Positions 47,001-59,964 of a stretch of DNA of 64,000 nucleotides are shown here, piece by piece (within the stretch, counting starts at the first letter, position 1; each line of letters opens with the position of its first letter). Position numbers and translations under genes: made by a program. Location of the stretch: the NCBI RefSeq assembly GCF_017591435.1, contig NC_059300.1, positions 11,948,128 through 12,012,127 of the forward strand. The letters are read 5' to 3'. Under the pieces are notes generated by a model that saw only the letters and a program-made list of their open reading frames with translations, was not told the DNA's origin and did not search any database. Source of the stretch: Portunus trituberculatus (lineage: Eukaryota > Arthropoda > Malacostraca > Decapoda > Portunidae).

Positions 47001-47355
47001 AAGCCTGGGTGGTGATCTTCTCTTCAGAGCTAGGGCACAGTGTATGAATGTGAATGCAAGGAGTTACAGGTGGTCTGAGTCCCGCAGCAAAGTGTGCCAG
47101 ATGTGTGACTCGGAAGAGGACGAGACGGTGGAGCATGTGATGCTGGAGTGTGTGAAGTATACCAGAGACAGGTATGAGATGATGCAAGTGGTGTTGACTG
47201 AGTTAGGGCATAATAGGAACGAAAGAGTGGAAAAGACAGGGAGGGAGTGGATGGTGGTGCTGCTGGGACTGAGTAGAGAAACAAATGAAAGAATGATTGA
47301 GGCGGTGAAGGAGTTTCTGGAGAGAGTATGGCGTGCCAGATGTACGGACGGTTAG
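44019..47355 (+). pseudogene. LINE-C ORF2 (endonuclease, reverse transcriptase, C-terminal Cys-His motif), frameshifted
   Basis: Pieces in order: 44019-44378 (endonuclease start, GCMNVRGWG and GLTETHL), 44305-44517, 44501-44782 (SDHN endonuclease motif), 44816-45790 (RT fingers, GKAAGPDEIPYELYK, NYRPIALVNTVGK), 45756-46364 (RT palm with LLYADDVVV), 46367-46633 and 46669-47355 (thumb and CQMC/HVMLEC motif). At least five small indels or stops separate them, so the copy is inactive though little decayed. Confidence 0.87.
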
Positions 47356-47543
47356 AGCAAAGGACCCTGTTTTTTTTTTTTTTTTTTTTTTTCTGTGTGA
47401 CTTTCTTTTGTCGTCTACAGGAGTGGTCCCGAGTCGCCTGTAGCATCAAGATCAAGATCAAGGAAGCTCACACTACAAAGCGGTTCTCAGCAACGTGACC
47501 TTTAGCAGATCACGCAAATCAAGAAATGTAACAATATAAGCAA

Positions 47544-47583
<40 letters not shown>

Positions 47584-48510
47584 ACTCTCCTGATTTGATA
47601 GGCTATAGGTCAGCTGTGATTGTATCTCCCCACTCCCATTTCCTCTCTCTCTCTCTCTCTTATAATGTCGATGATGTAAGATGTAATATTGAAGTCTATT
47701 TCTGCGTATGTTCTTACCCTTGGCCAGTGCTTACTCTTACATAGAAAAGAATAGTAGTACTATATATATAAATATAAAACAAGCAGTGTTTTACCTTGTG
47801 CGTATAACATCAGCACTGAATAAAATGACAAATATTTCCCTGTGAAGCGTGAGGGAAACTTAGCGTGCCTACTGGCAATGATGATGTCATTGTTGGGCGA
47901 CGTGAAGGACATCTAAGAGTAAAATTGTGAAACTCGCCCTTTATGCTTGGATTTAGAAGGTGAGTTCCGTCTTACCCTATGGGTCCGTCTTACCCCACCT
48001 TCCCCTACTATACAGTATAGCAGCAGTTCAGCTGCCAGAGGCGGCAGTGAGATGCTGCACGGAGGCCGGTGGTGCTTGCTTCCCTGTGCTTGCCAATCAT
48101 CTTTGCGTGATCTCTGTTGAAATCTTAACAATGATTCCACATTCTAGATATTTTCTTCGTTGTTACAGAATAAGATCGCTCTTCAGTGTAATCCATGATG
48201 CTGTGGCTCGCCGTGTTTGCGTTTCTCACATGGCCTACGTATGAATCCATTTAAAGTGTGTGAACCAGTGATGTATACATACTTATTCCATCACCTTCAG
48301 CGTATAATTCAAGTGTTATTCCTCCTTCTTTACCCTAGCTTGGAATTCATTAAGAAATTTTGGTCTAGTTATTTTATTCTATTTTATCTTTTTGTTTTTA
48401 TTCATCTGTTTCACCTTTACGAAAATTATACTACACGCTATCACACGAGTGAATATAATGTCCGAGTACATGTATGTACTTATTATGTGACAGACTTCTT
48501 GTGTGTGTGT

Positions 48511-48793
48511 GATTTCACCACGGTGGCCTGCTAGTCACCCAGCCAGTCTTCCCCATTACGGAGCGAGCTCAGAGCTCATAGACCGTTCTTCGGGTAGAAC
48601 TGAGACCACAACACACTTCACACACTGGGAAAGCGAGGCCACAATTCCCAGAGTTACATCCCGTACCTACTTACTACTACGTAAACAGGGGCCACACATT
48701 AAGAGGCTTGCCCATTTGCCTCGCCGCTTCCAAGGACTCGAACCCGGGTCCTCTTGATTGTAAGTCGAGTGTGCTAACCACTACACTACGCGG
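48511..48793 (-). mobile_element. tRNA-Val-derived SINE, type 1
   Basis: Reverse copy; the tRNA-like head (minus strand CCGCGTAGTGTAGTGGTTAG) ends at 48793, followed by a TG tract. The anticodon loop here has TAC instead of CAC. Confidence 0.88.
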
Positions 48794-48964
48794 TGTGTGT
48801 GTGTGTGTGTGTGTGTGTTACCGCTCTTTCATCTCACGGAAGGAAATTCGGCAGTCCCACTTAATTTTCCCGATAACCACTACACTACGCGGTGTGTGTG
48901 TGTGTGTGTGTTACCGCTCTTTCATCTCACGGAAAGAAATTCGGCAGCCCGACTTAATTTTCCC
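48786..48964 (+). repeat. Local tandem duplication including a SINE head end
   Basis: Two copies of about 90 bp, each with CCACTACACTACGCGGTG, a TG tract and TTACCGCTCTTTCATCTCAC, ending in TTAATTTTCCC. The second SINE head fragment (48873-48892) arose by this duplication rather than by insertion. Confidence 0.8.
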
Positions 48965-49120
48965 TGATGACGCACTTTCTTCGTACATGGACGTGTGAAA
49001 AGGGCAGTAGGAAGTGAACTCGGCCTCGCCCATCTTGTCTATCACACGCCGTCTTTTTGATAGTGAACCAAACTTGCCAATCATCCAGCTAACCACTACA
49101 AGACCATGTGTGTGTGTGTA

Positions 49121-49358
49121 TAATTCACCACGGTCGTCTGCTGGTCACCCAGCCAGTCTTTCCCATTACGGAGCAAGCTCAGAGCTCATAGACCGATCTT
49201 CGGTTAGGACTGAAACCACAACACACACTACCTTATTTACTGCTAGGTGAACAGTCGCTACACATTAAGAGGCTTGCCCATTTGCCTCACCGCCCCCGGG
49301 ACTCGAATCCGGGCCCACTCGATTGTGAGCCGAGCTTGCTAACCACTACACTACGCGG
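49121..49358 (-). mobile_element. tRNA-Val-derived SINE, type 1
   Basis: Reverse copy with a slightly shortened body; the head ends CTACACTACGCGG at 49358, followed by a TG tract. Confidence 0.88.
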
Positions 49359-49373
49359 TGTGTGTGTGTGTGT

Positions 49374-49642
49374 GTAATTCACCTCGGTCGCCTGTTGGTC
49401 AGCCAGAAGGTCTATGAGCTCAGAGATCATAGACCGATCTTCGGGTAGGACTGAGACCACAACACACTCACACACCGGCAAAGCGAGGCCACAACCCCTC
49501 GAGTTACATCCCGTACCTATTTACTGCTAGGTGAACAGGGGCTACACATTAAGAGGCTTGCCCATTTGCCTCGCCGCTTCCCGGGACTCGAACCCGGCTC
49601 TCTCGATTGTGAGTCGAGCGTGCTAACCACTACACTACGCGG
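49374..49642 (-). mobile_element. tRNA-Val-derived SINE, type 1
   Basis: Reverse copy directly behind the previous one, joined by a short TG tract; B box GGTTCGAGTCCC on the minus strand. Confidence 0.9.
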
Positions 49643-49765
49643 TGTGTGTGTGTGTTGTTCTCATATTACGTACATCACACCGCGCATTCTTGATAAGGAC
49701 AAGGAAGTGCGACATCCTGATAAACTGCGACATCCTGCTGTTACAGAAGCACACACACACACACA

Positions 49766-49781
49766 GGTTAGGTTAGGTTGT
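49766..49781 (+). repeat. Short TTAGG-like repeat
   Basis: GGTTAGGTTAGG-type sequence, the arthropod telomere unit, only about three units; probably a chance or interstitial trace. Confidence 0.4.
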
Positions 49782-50230
49782 ATGTATATGCAATAAGACA
49801 ATAGAGTATCTATCTACACACACACACACACACACGTACGACATAGTATTTATTAATTTCTACCATCCTGTAGCTAGCAAGGATGTGTTAAAAACAGGAT
49901 AATGTAATAAAAGTCTTCAGTCGTGTCTCCGGAGCAGGATCAGGCGGTGTTGTGTCGGACAACGTGACCTTCAGCTGTTGTTAAGGTAATGATCAAGAAT
50001 TATACTCCATTCTGCTTATATGAGTAAAGCAGCTACTAGTTTGTTGTATCAGGAAAGGGTCGTGTATTCAGGTAATGATATAGTAATGGAAAGTAAGACA
50101 CTAGGAGCATCTGCAGCAAAGTATTTCAAGCAATGTTTTTTGAATGGTAGTACTGTATACATCCGTCGTATGACATTTTCTCGTTTCCTACCAGCAGATG
50201 ACACATTCAGTTTCTTTCATTGTTATGAGA

Positions 50231-50409
50231 CAGGGCCGTTTCTAGCTATAGGCGGACAAGGCGATTGCCTAGGGCCCCCAAGCCACCAGGGCCCCCTGGG
50301 TAGCTTGGAAAATTAAAATTTCCTAAGTCACCCAGGGCTCCAACGAAAAATTGAAATCTAGGGCCCCCCCAAACATCATCTTGCCCTCACAAAGCTAGAA
50401 ACGGCCCTG
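50231..50409. mobile_element. hAT-type MITE with perfect 8-bp target duplication
   Basis: 179 bp bounded by exact 17-bp inverted ends CAGGGCCGTTTCTAGCT and flanked by TTATGAGA on both sides (50223-50230 and 50410-50417). C/G-rich interior, no coding frame. Confidence 0.93.
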
Positions 50410-51681
50410 TTATGAGAGGCAATCATGTAGATACCACGAGTTTCATAAATCTTCCGGCTGACGAGTAACAACTGAATATTTAGTTTCGTCATGTTTTACA
50501 AGGCTGCATAAGGTATTTTCACACGAGTCTGTTATCAAATTGTGAAGGTGACTTATCAGTAATGATAACTACATTATGTGAGCTGCACTTCTTACGGGAA
50601 CCTTCTTATCAGAAATTACACTGTCTTATCTATGAAATTACGAGACACCTGTAGCAGTTGTGCTTACACATACTTCCTCCTGCAACAGTCACAGGTAAGT
50701 CGATTTGAGCATTAGTGAAGTGTTGTGATTGTAAGTGATGAGGAATTAAGTGGTTTTGGGGAACTTTAAGAACAACGGGGGAGGAAAGAGAGTGGGAGTG
50801 AGATGTAGTGATAATGATGTGATAAGAACCTACCACTGTATCCTACATTACCAAACAACACACTTTATGAATAGCTATCGTAAATTAGTTATTCAGAAAT
50901 TCGTTCATTATAATTTGCTGTTTGTGAGTAGCGGAGCGAAACTTGCTTATATGATGATTAGAACCTGTGAAGTTTGTTAAAAATAACTAGAGACAAGCAA
51001 ACACTTCAGAGACTGGAACATTATTTCTAAACGTTTCGGAGTCTTATTTCATCCAGTAGGGTACCTTTGAGATTAGACTCTACATTTTATTTTATTTTAA
51101 TTTGTAAATTTGTAGATATACTTTTGTAGGAATTCAGTGTCATATGAGGGAAAACGCACATAATGATTAGCATCTCCATACAAATAGTTCTTATGAAAAT
51201 TCCCAAGGCGCTTTTCAGAATGCAAAGCTATAGAACAGCTACTAAAGTTATTGATATTCCAAAGAGTAATTAAGATTGTGTGAAGTGTCATTGAAAACAG
51301 GGTAAGAAAAATATATTATTATGAGTCCGTAGCTCCATTTTACAGCCCACTTGTAAACTTGCTTGTACCAAGACGAGGAACACTTGCAACGTCAATACAC
51401 AAAGCGAGAACGAACAGTGGAGAGAGGGCGAGTTAATGAAGCACAATCAGAGGCAGAATGAACTGGAGGGATTTTCCACAGCGGATGTCTGGCTGAACTA
51501 TCAGTCTTGTTAAAAAAGATAGAAAATTCTTTCAATCAGAGGACGATTCTTGTCAATCTCTCAATTTGTCAATTACACCCTTTCTATTTGTTTATTTGTC
51601 AGATTGCTAAGTACAGGAAGAATATAGCTTTTCTCTCACTCCTACCCTCCCAGCACACACACACAGGCACACACACATACC

Positions 51682-51974
51682 GGCCCGGTAGCTCAGTGGT
51701 TAGAGCGCTGGCTTCACAAGCCAGATGACCGGGGTTCGATTCCCCGGCCGGGTGGAGATATTTGGGTGTGTCTCCTTTGACGTGTAGTCCCTGTTCACCT
51801 AGCAGTGAGTAGGTACGGGACGTAAATCGAGGAGTTGTGACCTTGTTGTCCCGGTGTGTGGTGTGTGCCTGGTCTCAGGCCTATCCGAAGATCGGAAACG
51901 ATGAGCTCTGATCTCGTTCCGTAGGGTAACGTCTGGCTGTCTCGTCAGAGACTGCAGCAGATCAAACAGTGAAT
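51682..51974 (+). mobile_element. tRNA-derived SINE, type 2 head, full length
   Basis: Near-identical to the copy at 40209-40500, with the same Val-like anticodon loop TTCACAA. It lies 120 bases upstream of crp-B and is absent from the matching place in copy A. Confidence 0.92.
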
Positions 51975-52096
51975 TACATACACACTTGATTGAATAGAGA
52001 GAGAGAGAGAGAGAGAGAGCGTGTGTGTGTTTGTTTGTGGCATAATTCTTTTCTTCATTTTTTGTTCAAAGATCTCGCATTGGTCAGAAGTTAAGA

Positions 52097-52563
52097 ATGG
52101 CAGTAATGGTCTTGAAAGGCTGGTTGCTGTTGGCCGTTGTGGTGATGGTGGTGGTACAGGTTGATGTGGCGAAGGCTGCTGCGATTCCCTGGAAGTTCCC
52201 ATCCTATGGAACCAAGGGACAGGGACCTCCAATAAATGTCGGCGTTCCACACGAGAATTTAGACCCCGCCGTTCGGTGCATCCGTAAGTTGGCGTGATAA
52301 CTTTGGAACTCTGGGCCTTTGCTTGCTTCTGCATTTCCTTATGGCCTGCACTCAATGAAGAGGGAGGTTTTAAGACACTAATAATTTTTTCTAATTTTTT
52401 GGTTAACTCTCTTGACCCTATTCGAGAGCTGGCATCTCAGTGGCCCTTTTGGTTTAATTGTTTTTGTTGCCCTTGCTCGGTTTAAATTTCCTCTCCTGCA
52501 TAGAAAAAAAATAATAAATAGATAAATAAATAAAAATGAGGTTAGGTATTCAGTTACTTCGAT

Positions 52564-52645
<82 letters not shown>

Positions 52646-53177
52646 GGATCGCTCCCTTACAGTTTGCCCGACCTGCCCACCGTGTCACATGATGGGCCCT
52701 GATGGAAAATGCCGGCCAATCTTTGGCTGCAAGATTTCGAAGTACGGTGCTGGAGCCTCATGGAATCTTGGAAATATTGACATTCGCCTTCCGAACAAGG
52801 AGATTGACAGTCTAATCCCCTTGTTTCCGAACAAGAAGGTTAATTCAACCGTCTTGATTCCGAACAAGAAGGTTAATTCAACCTTCTTGCTTCCGAACAA
52901 GAAGGTCAATTCAACCTCCTTGCTTCCGAACAAGAAGGTTAATTCAACCTCCTTGCTTCCAAACAAGAAGGTTAATTCAACCTCCTTGCTTCCAAACAAG
53001 AAGGTTAATTCAACCTCCTTGCATCTGAACAAGAAGGTTAATTCAACCTCCTTGCTTCCAAACAAGAAGGTTAATTCAACCTCCTTGCATCTGAACAAGA
53101 AGGTTAATTCAACCTCCTTGCTTCCAAACAAGAAGGTTAATTCAGTCCCCTTGCTTCTGAAAGACGAGGATTACTAA
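52097..53177 (+). CDS. crp-B: secreted six-cysteine peptide with an 11-residue repeat tail
   Basis: Exon 1 (52097-52283): signal peptide of about 27 residues with core LLLAVVVMVVVQV, then a Pro/Gly-rich stretch (IPWKFPSYGTKGQGPP). It ends at Arg-Cys-Ile plus one base; donor GTAAGT. Exon 2 (52663-53177, acceptor CTTACAG, TAA at 53175): a six-Cys module C-x2-C-x2-C-x2-C-x8-C-x5-C containing PDGKCRPIFGC, a short link KYGAGAS, one degenerate unit NKEIDS, ten units like LPNKKVNSTSL, and the acidic end LKDEDY. Total 233 aa. Most units carry the N-glycosylation sequon NST; if glycosylated in the secretory path the tail would be mucin-like, but that is inference. crp-A is the paralogue in the other duplicate. 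Family not recognised. Confidence 0.78.
52567..52643. repeat. (TC)n tract before the crp-B exon 2 acceptor
   Basis: About 77 bases of TC ending 20 bases before the acceptor. Confidence 0.95.
52825..53155 (+). repeat. 33-bp coding minisatellite of crp-B
   Basis: Ten near-identical 33-bp units in frame. The alternation of LPNKK and HLNKK variants resembles the order in crp-A, so the array predates or was homogenised after duplication. Confidence 0.95.
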
Positions 53178-54369
53178 AACAGGAACTGGACTTTCTTTTT
53201 TAATTCATAAAGAAACTGTGATTTGGAATTCTTATTTTATTTCCTTATATTCCTCATGATCACTGTACTTGTGTTCACCTTCATAATATGATTGTTATTG
53301 TACCCCAGTATAACAAATATGAACAATATATAGTATGCAGCAATGTTTATGATAGTGATTATAAAATCAGTGATAACATGTTTTATTGAATTATGTTAAT
53401 GAGGAGGAGTTGGGAGGGGGAGGAGGAAGTGGCTGGAAGATAATGACGTATCGCTGTTAAACAGTCCTTACTTGTCATAAAAGTCCACCACATTATTTTT
53501 GATGATTTTTTTTTTTTTTTTTTTTTTATCAAATATCATTTTGACAAAGGATGTCAGCGAGCTGTGGTGATCTTTAAGTTCTTCATTACGTCATCCCCAC
53601 TGCTACGTACCCTTGTGTATGGAGGTGATGAGTCCATATTTCATGTTTTTTGGACATATCCCTTGAGTGATATCAGATGGATGGATCGAGTTTCTCCTTG
53701 GTTTCTCCATACTATTATATTTTCAAGTGTTAGGAACGCGTACTTGCAAGGAGCTGGCATCGTCTCTACTAGTTTATACATGATATAGAGAAATTATCTC
53801 ACTCTACTAGGGATATGTCCAGAAAGTATGAAAAATTGACCTCCCCCACACACAAATAGAAAAATAAATGGATTAGATAGAACAAACTAATAATAATAAT
53901 AATAATAAAACATGTATTGTATCCCTGACCGTGGCCGGGAGTACGTGACTACGTATACCCTGTTGCAGGTTGAGAAGGGGCTGGTGAGCTATATCGTAGA
54001 TCATGAATAATAACAATAAAAAAAAAAAAGGTAAATGGTCATCGTCTGGAAGTTAATAGGCCAAGTAGCTTATAGGTAGACTAACGTAGTATAGGTTATT
54101 TTCATAAAATCCACCAAAAGGCTTCTCGTCTTTTTTTTTTTTTTTTTTTTTTTTGAGATTATTCAAAGTATTGTCTACAGTGATAAAGGAATAAGCATGT
54201 CACTTGAAAAGTTGAAGCAGCAGATACAGTAGTACAGAAGGCTGGGCAAGGAAGGCGGAATTACGTTGACCAAGACAAGGATTCTAGGGAGGATATACGG
54301 GTTCAATGGGCGGGCTGGAGGAATTGATTAGGAAACCTCGTTTCCAACAGATGGCGCGCCGGTCGCAGT

Positions 54370-55180
54370 TAGTTAAGGGGTGATGGAAGGGGGTCCATCA
54401 GCGGGGGAGGATGAGCGCCGTTACAAGATTCAAACACTGACAAACAGTCAGTCAGTCACGGGAAGGAACACAACTTACACAAGGCACATCAACCGTTGCC
54501 CACCTCCGCCTGGGCCACACCACGCTCAGTGCTCACCTGCATCGCCTACGTCGGTCTCGTGACCACTTCTGCCCTTGGTGTAGTACTACCCCTGAGACCA
54601 TGGAACATTTCCTGCTTCATTGCCCACGCCTCCTCTCTCAACATACTGCATTACGCTCCTGGCTCTCCACCCTGGCCATCACAACACTCAACCTGCCCTC
54701 CCTCCTGGCGGCCTCAGGTGTCCACCCCTCCTGGTAACCTGGCTGCTGTCCTTCGCCTGACTTGTGCCTTCTTGAGGAAGACCGGCCATCTACCACGCCT
54801 GTGATACCACACAGGACTACCCCAGGGCTCATAAGGATCCATAGATTTTCGTGGCCTCTTTTGAATCCTTATGAGCCCTGGGGTAGTCCTGTGTGGGTAT
54901 CACAGATGTGGTAGCTGGCCGGTCTTCCTCAAGAAGGCACAAGTAAGGCGAAGGACAGCAGGTTTCCAGGAGGGAGGGCAGGTTGAGTGTCGTGATGGCC
55001 AGGGCGGAGAGCCGGGAGCGTATGTAGTATGTTGAGAGAGGAGGCTTGGGCAATGAAGCAGGAAATGTTCCATGGCCTAAGGGGTAATCCTACACCAAGG
55101 GCAGAAGTGGTCACGAGACAGTCGACGTATGCGATGCAAGTAAGGAGTATGGTGTGGCCCAGGAGGAGGCGGGCAGAAAA
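54370..55180. mobile_element. Tail-to-tail inverted pair of LINE C-terminal remnants
   Basis: Left arm 54494-54838 (plus) and right arm 54865-55180 (minus) are diverged inverted copies around a ~26-bp spacer. Both encode the terminal Cys-His motif seen in several LINE ORF2s: FCPWCSTTPETMEHFLLHCP in the left arm. Upstream sequence from 54370 belongs to the same remnant. Confidence 0.8.
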
Positions 55181-57694
<2,514 letters not shown>

Positions 57695-57725
57695 CTCTAG
57701 GCTTCACTACGCAACACCAAAGAAA

Positions 57726-58445
57726 ATGGATGATGATCTCTTGCCAGATTCTGCTAACCTGGATATGATAGAAGAAGGTCTTTTCTTAGGTATGTGTTTC
57801 CTAATCTTTCATTGTGATAACAAATAAGAAGGATAAAATAATGTAGTAGTTTTTTTATGTTGACTTTTTAGTGTATTTCATATGATTTAGCAGTTACAGG
57901 ATTCATTGGTGCTGCTATAAAAATAGAACTGGTAAATAGTGTAGAGTTGTGGTGAGACCATCTTGCAGTACAATATAGCATCATTCATATAGTATCTCCT
58001 AAGAAAAATTCAATGACATATTCCCTTATACTTTTATGCCATACCTTTTACTCTGTTATACTTGGTGTCACCCATTGTGTCTCAGCAATTTTGCCTCAGT
58101 CTCTTGCCATTGTGAACTACCTCAAAATTCTCCAGATTTCTCTTTTCAATGCATCGCAACGTGTTACCCTTTTCAGGACAGGTGCAGCCAATGCCCAAGT
58201 ATCAAATAAGTCTGGTTCCATGATAACTTAACAGAATTCTATAAAAATTAAAAACAATGCAAAATGGATAAATGCAGATAGTTAAATATACATGCATGCC
58301 CTCTCTTGAACAGGGAACATAACAGCAGCTATCGATACCAAGGTACTAAGGAGCTTAAGAGTTTCTCACATCCTGACAGTGGAGTCCAGACCTCTCCCCA
58401 CTTCCATCACTTCCCTCCCAGGCATGAGCTTCATGTTCATTAAAG
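57726..58445 (+). CDS. DUSP12: DUSP12-like dual-specificity phosphatase, first two coding exons (partial)
   Basis: Exon 57726-57789 starts with MDDDLLPDSANLDMIEEGLF and ends in a split Gly codon, with donor GTATGT. Its acceptor TTACAG ends at 57694, so 31 bases of 5' UTR precede the ATG. Exon 58314-58445 continues GNITAAIDTKVLRSLRVSHI, then LTVESRPLP, ending with donor GTAAGC. IEEGLFLGNITAA followed by ILTV(E/D)S and PLP is the start of a dual-specificity phosphatase fold, closest in my reading to arthropod DUSP12/YVH1. The catalytic HCxxGxSR loop lies outside the window, so activity cannot be judged. LINE-B copies fill the next intron in antisense orientation. Confidence 0.68.
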
Positions 58446-58574
58446 GTAAGCTGATCAGTTGTGTCAAGATATTGTTTGACAACCGTTACTAACCATTATG
58501 TTTTTATGATATCCAGTGTGTGTGTATGTGTGTTTTATAATTTTACTGAATGTGCAAGTTGAGAGAGAGAGAGA

Positions 58575-58612
<38 letters not shown>

Positions 58613-58614
<2 letters not shown>

Positions 58615-58690
58615 ACCTTGTTGTATTTACCTAGTTCTAGTTTTACAGGGCCTGGACTTTATGCTCGTGTGGCCCCGTCTCCATATCTGT
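58613..58690 (-). mobile_element. LINE-B 3'-end fragment
   Basis: Only the terminal ~75 bases, from the CCTAGTT/AACTAGG end to GGAGACGGGGCCACACGAGC on the minus strand; TG tracts on both sides. Confidence 0.8.
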
Positions 58691-58706
58691 GTGTGTGTGT
58701 GTGTGT

Positions 58707-59840
58707 GTATTTACCTAGTTGTATTTACGTAGTTGTATTGTGCAAGATTCGAGCAGGGCTCATAGTGTCCTGTCTCCATATCTCCATTTATCTAGTTTTT
58801 CTTTAAAGTTATGCACACTATGTGCTGTGACAATTCCATTATTTAATGCATTTTATTTTTCCACCGTTCTGTGTGGAAAACTGTATTTTCAAATATCCTT
58901 CACACACTGCCTCATCCTGATCTTTTCATGTCCTCTGCATAGAATGTCAATTCATAGAATTGTTTAAATCTTCCAGCAACAACAGACAGTCCTCTCTGGT
59001 TTTGATAACTCTTAGCAACTTTGCATCATCAACGAATAAATTCATATAGCTGTTTATCCCAATGTGAATGTCGTTTACATAAACTTGAAACATTATGGGG
59101 GCTAATACTGACTCTTGTGGCACTCCACTAGTTACTTTACCCCAAGATGAGTATGTATCTCTGATCACAGTTCTCATTTCCCTATCCTTCAAATAATCTT
59201 TTGTCCATTCGAGGAAGGTTCCACACAGTCCTCCTATATTCTTTAGTTTCCGAAGAAGTCTCCTGTGCGGGACTTTATCAAAAGCCTTTTTAATGTCCAG
59301 GTATACTGTGTCTATCCATCCATCTCTGTTTTCAAGTCCTGCAATAACTCTCGAGTAGAAGCTTAATAAGTTTGATACACATGACCGCCCTGTTCTGAAC
59401 CCAAATTGTCTGTTCGATATGACTTGCTCCTCTTCTAGAAATTTAACTCAATTTTATTTGATAACTATTTCACATAACTTCCCTGTGACACTTGTAAGAG
59501 ACACTGGTTTGTAGTTTGGTGGTTCAGTTGCATTTCCTCCTTTAAATATTGGTATTATGTTGGCTCTCTTCCATTCTAGTGGAACTTTCCCTTCATTTAT
59601 TGAACTTTTGCTTATTTCCCAAATTGGATCCAGTAGTAATTGCTCTTTACATTCTTTTAACACCCAGCCTGATACTCCATCTGACTTACAACTTATCCAG
59701 TAATTTTCCAATATCCTCTTTGTGTACTGCAATCTCCTGTAATCCTTGGCAATCCAATGTCCTATTAGGTTCTGTGAAATCATCTTCTGTAGTGAATACC
59801 ATTTTGAAGCTCTCATTCATTATTTCTCACATTTACTTTT

Positions 59841-59843
<3 letters not shown>
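58707..59843 (-). mobile_element. LINE-B-related copy, 5'-truncated
   Basis: Diverged relative of LINE-B. Minus-strand pieces: 59454-59816 (KSDGVSGWVLKECKEQ, NYKPVSLTSVTGKLCE) and 58947-59192 (SGVPQESVLAPIMF, VDDAKLLR). The catalytic motif reads VDDA and the palm has QES for QGS. Broken and inactive. Confidence 0.85.

Positions 59844-59917
<74 letters not shown>
59844..59917. repeat. (TG)n microsatellite between two LINE-B copies
   Basis: Pure TG, equal to the CA tail of the LINE-B copy that follows on the minus strand. Confidence 0.95.
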
Positions 59918-59918
<1 letters not shown>

Positions 59919-59964
59919 TCACCTAGTTGTATTCACCTAGTTGTAATTTTACAGGGCCTGGGTA

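Larger units (their letters stand above)
42891..47462 (+). mobile_element. LINE-C copy 2, near full-length, PHD/esterase ORF1
   Basis: About 4.57 kb with a 5' UTR, intact ORF1, broken ORF2, a poly-T-rich 3' UTR and a tail of ATCAAG repeats (47445-47462). The same ATCAAG-repeat string also lies just before the element (42871-42890), either as a long target duplication or as the tail of an older copy. The 3' end abuts duplication copy B exactly. Confidence 0.88.
47463..54262 (+). repeat. Segmental duplication, copy B
   Basis: Direct copy of 32703-38311. Extra material relative to copy A: a SINE cluster at 48511-49642, a segment with a hAT MITE at about 50165-50820, unique DNA at about 51340-51470 and a SINE at 51682-51974. 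Contains crp-B. Confidence 0.92.
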
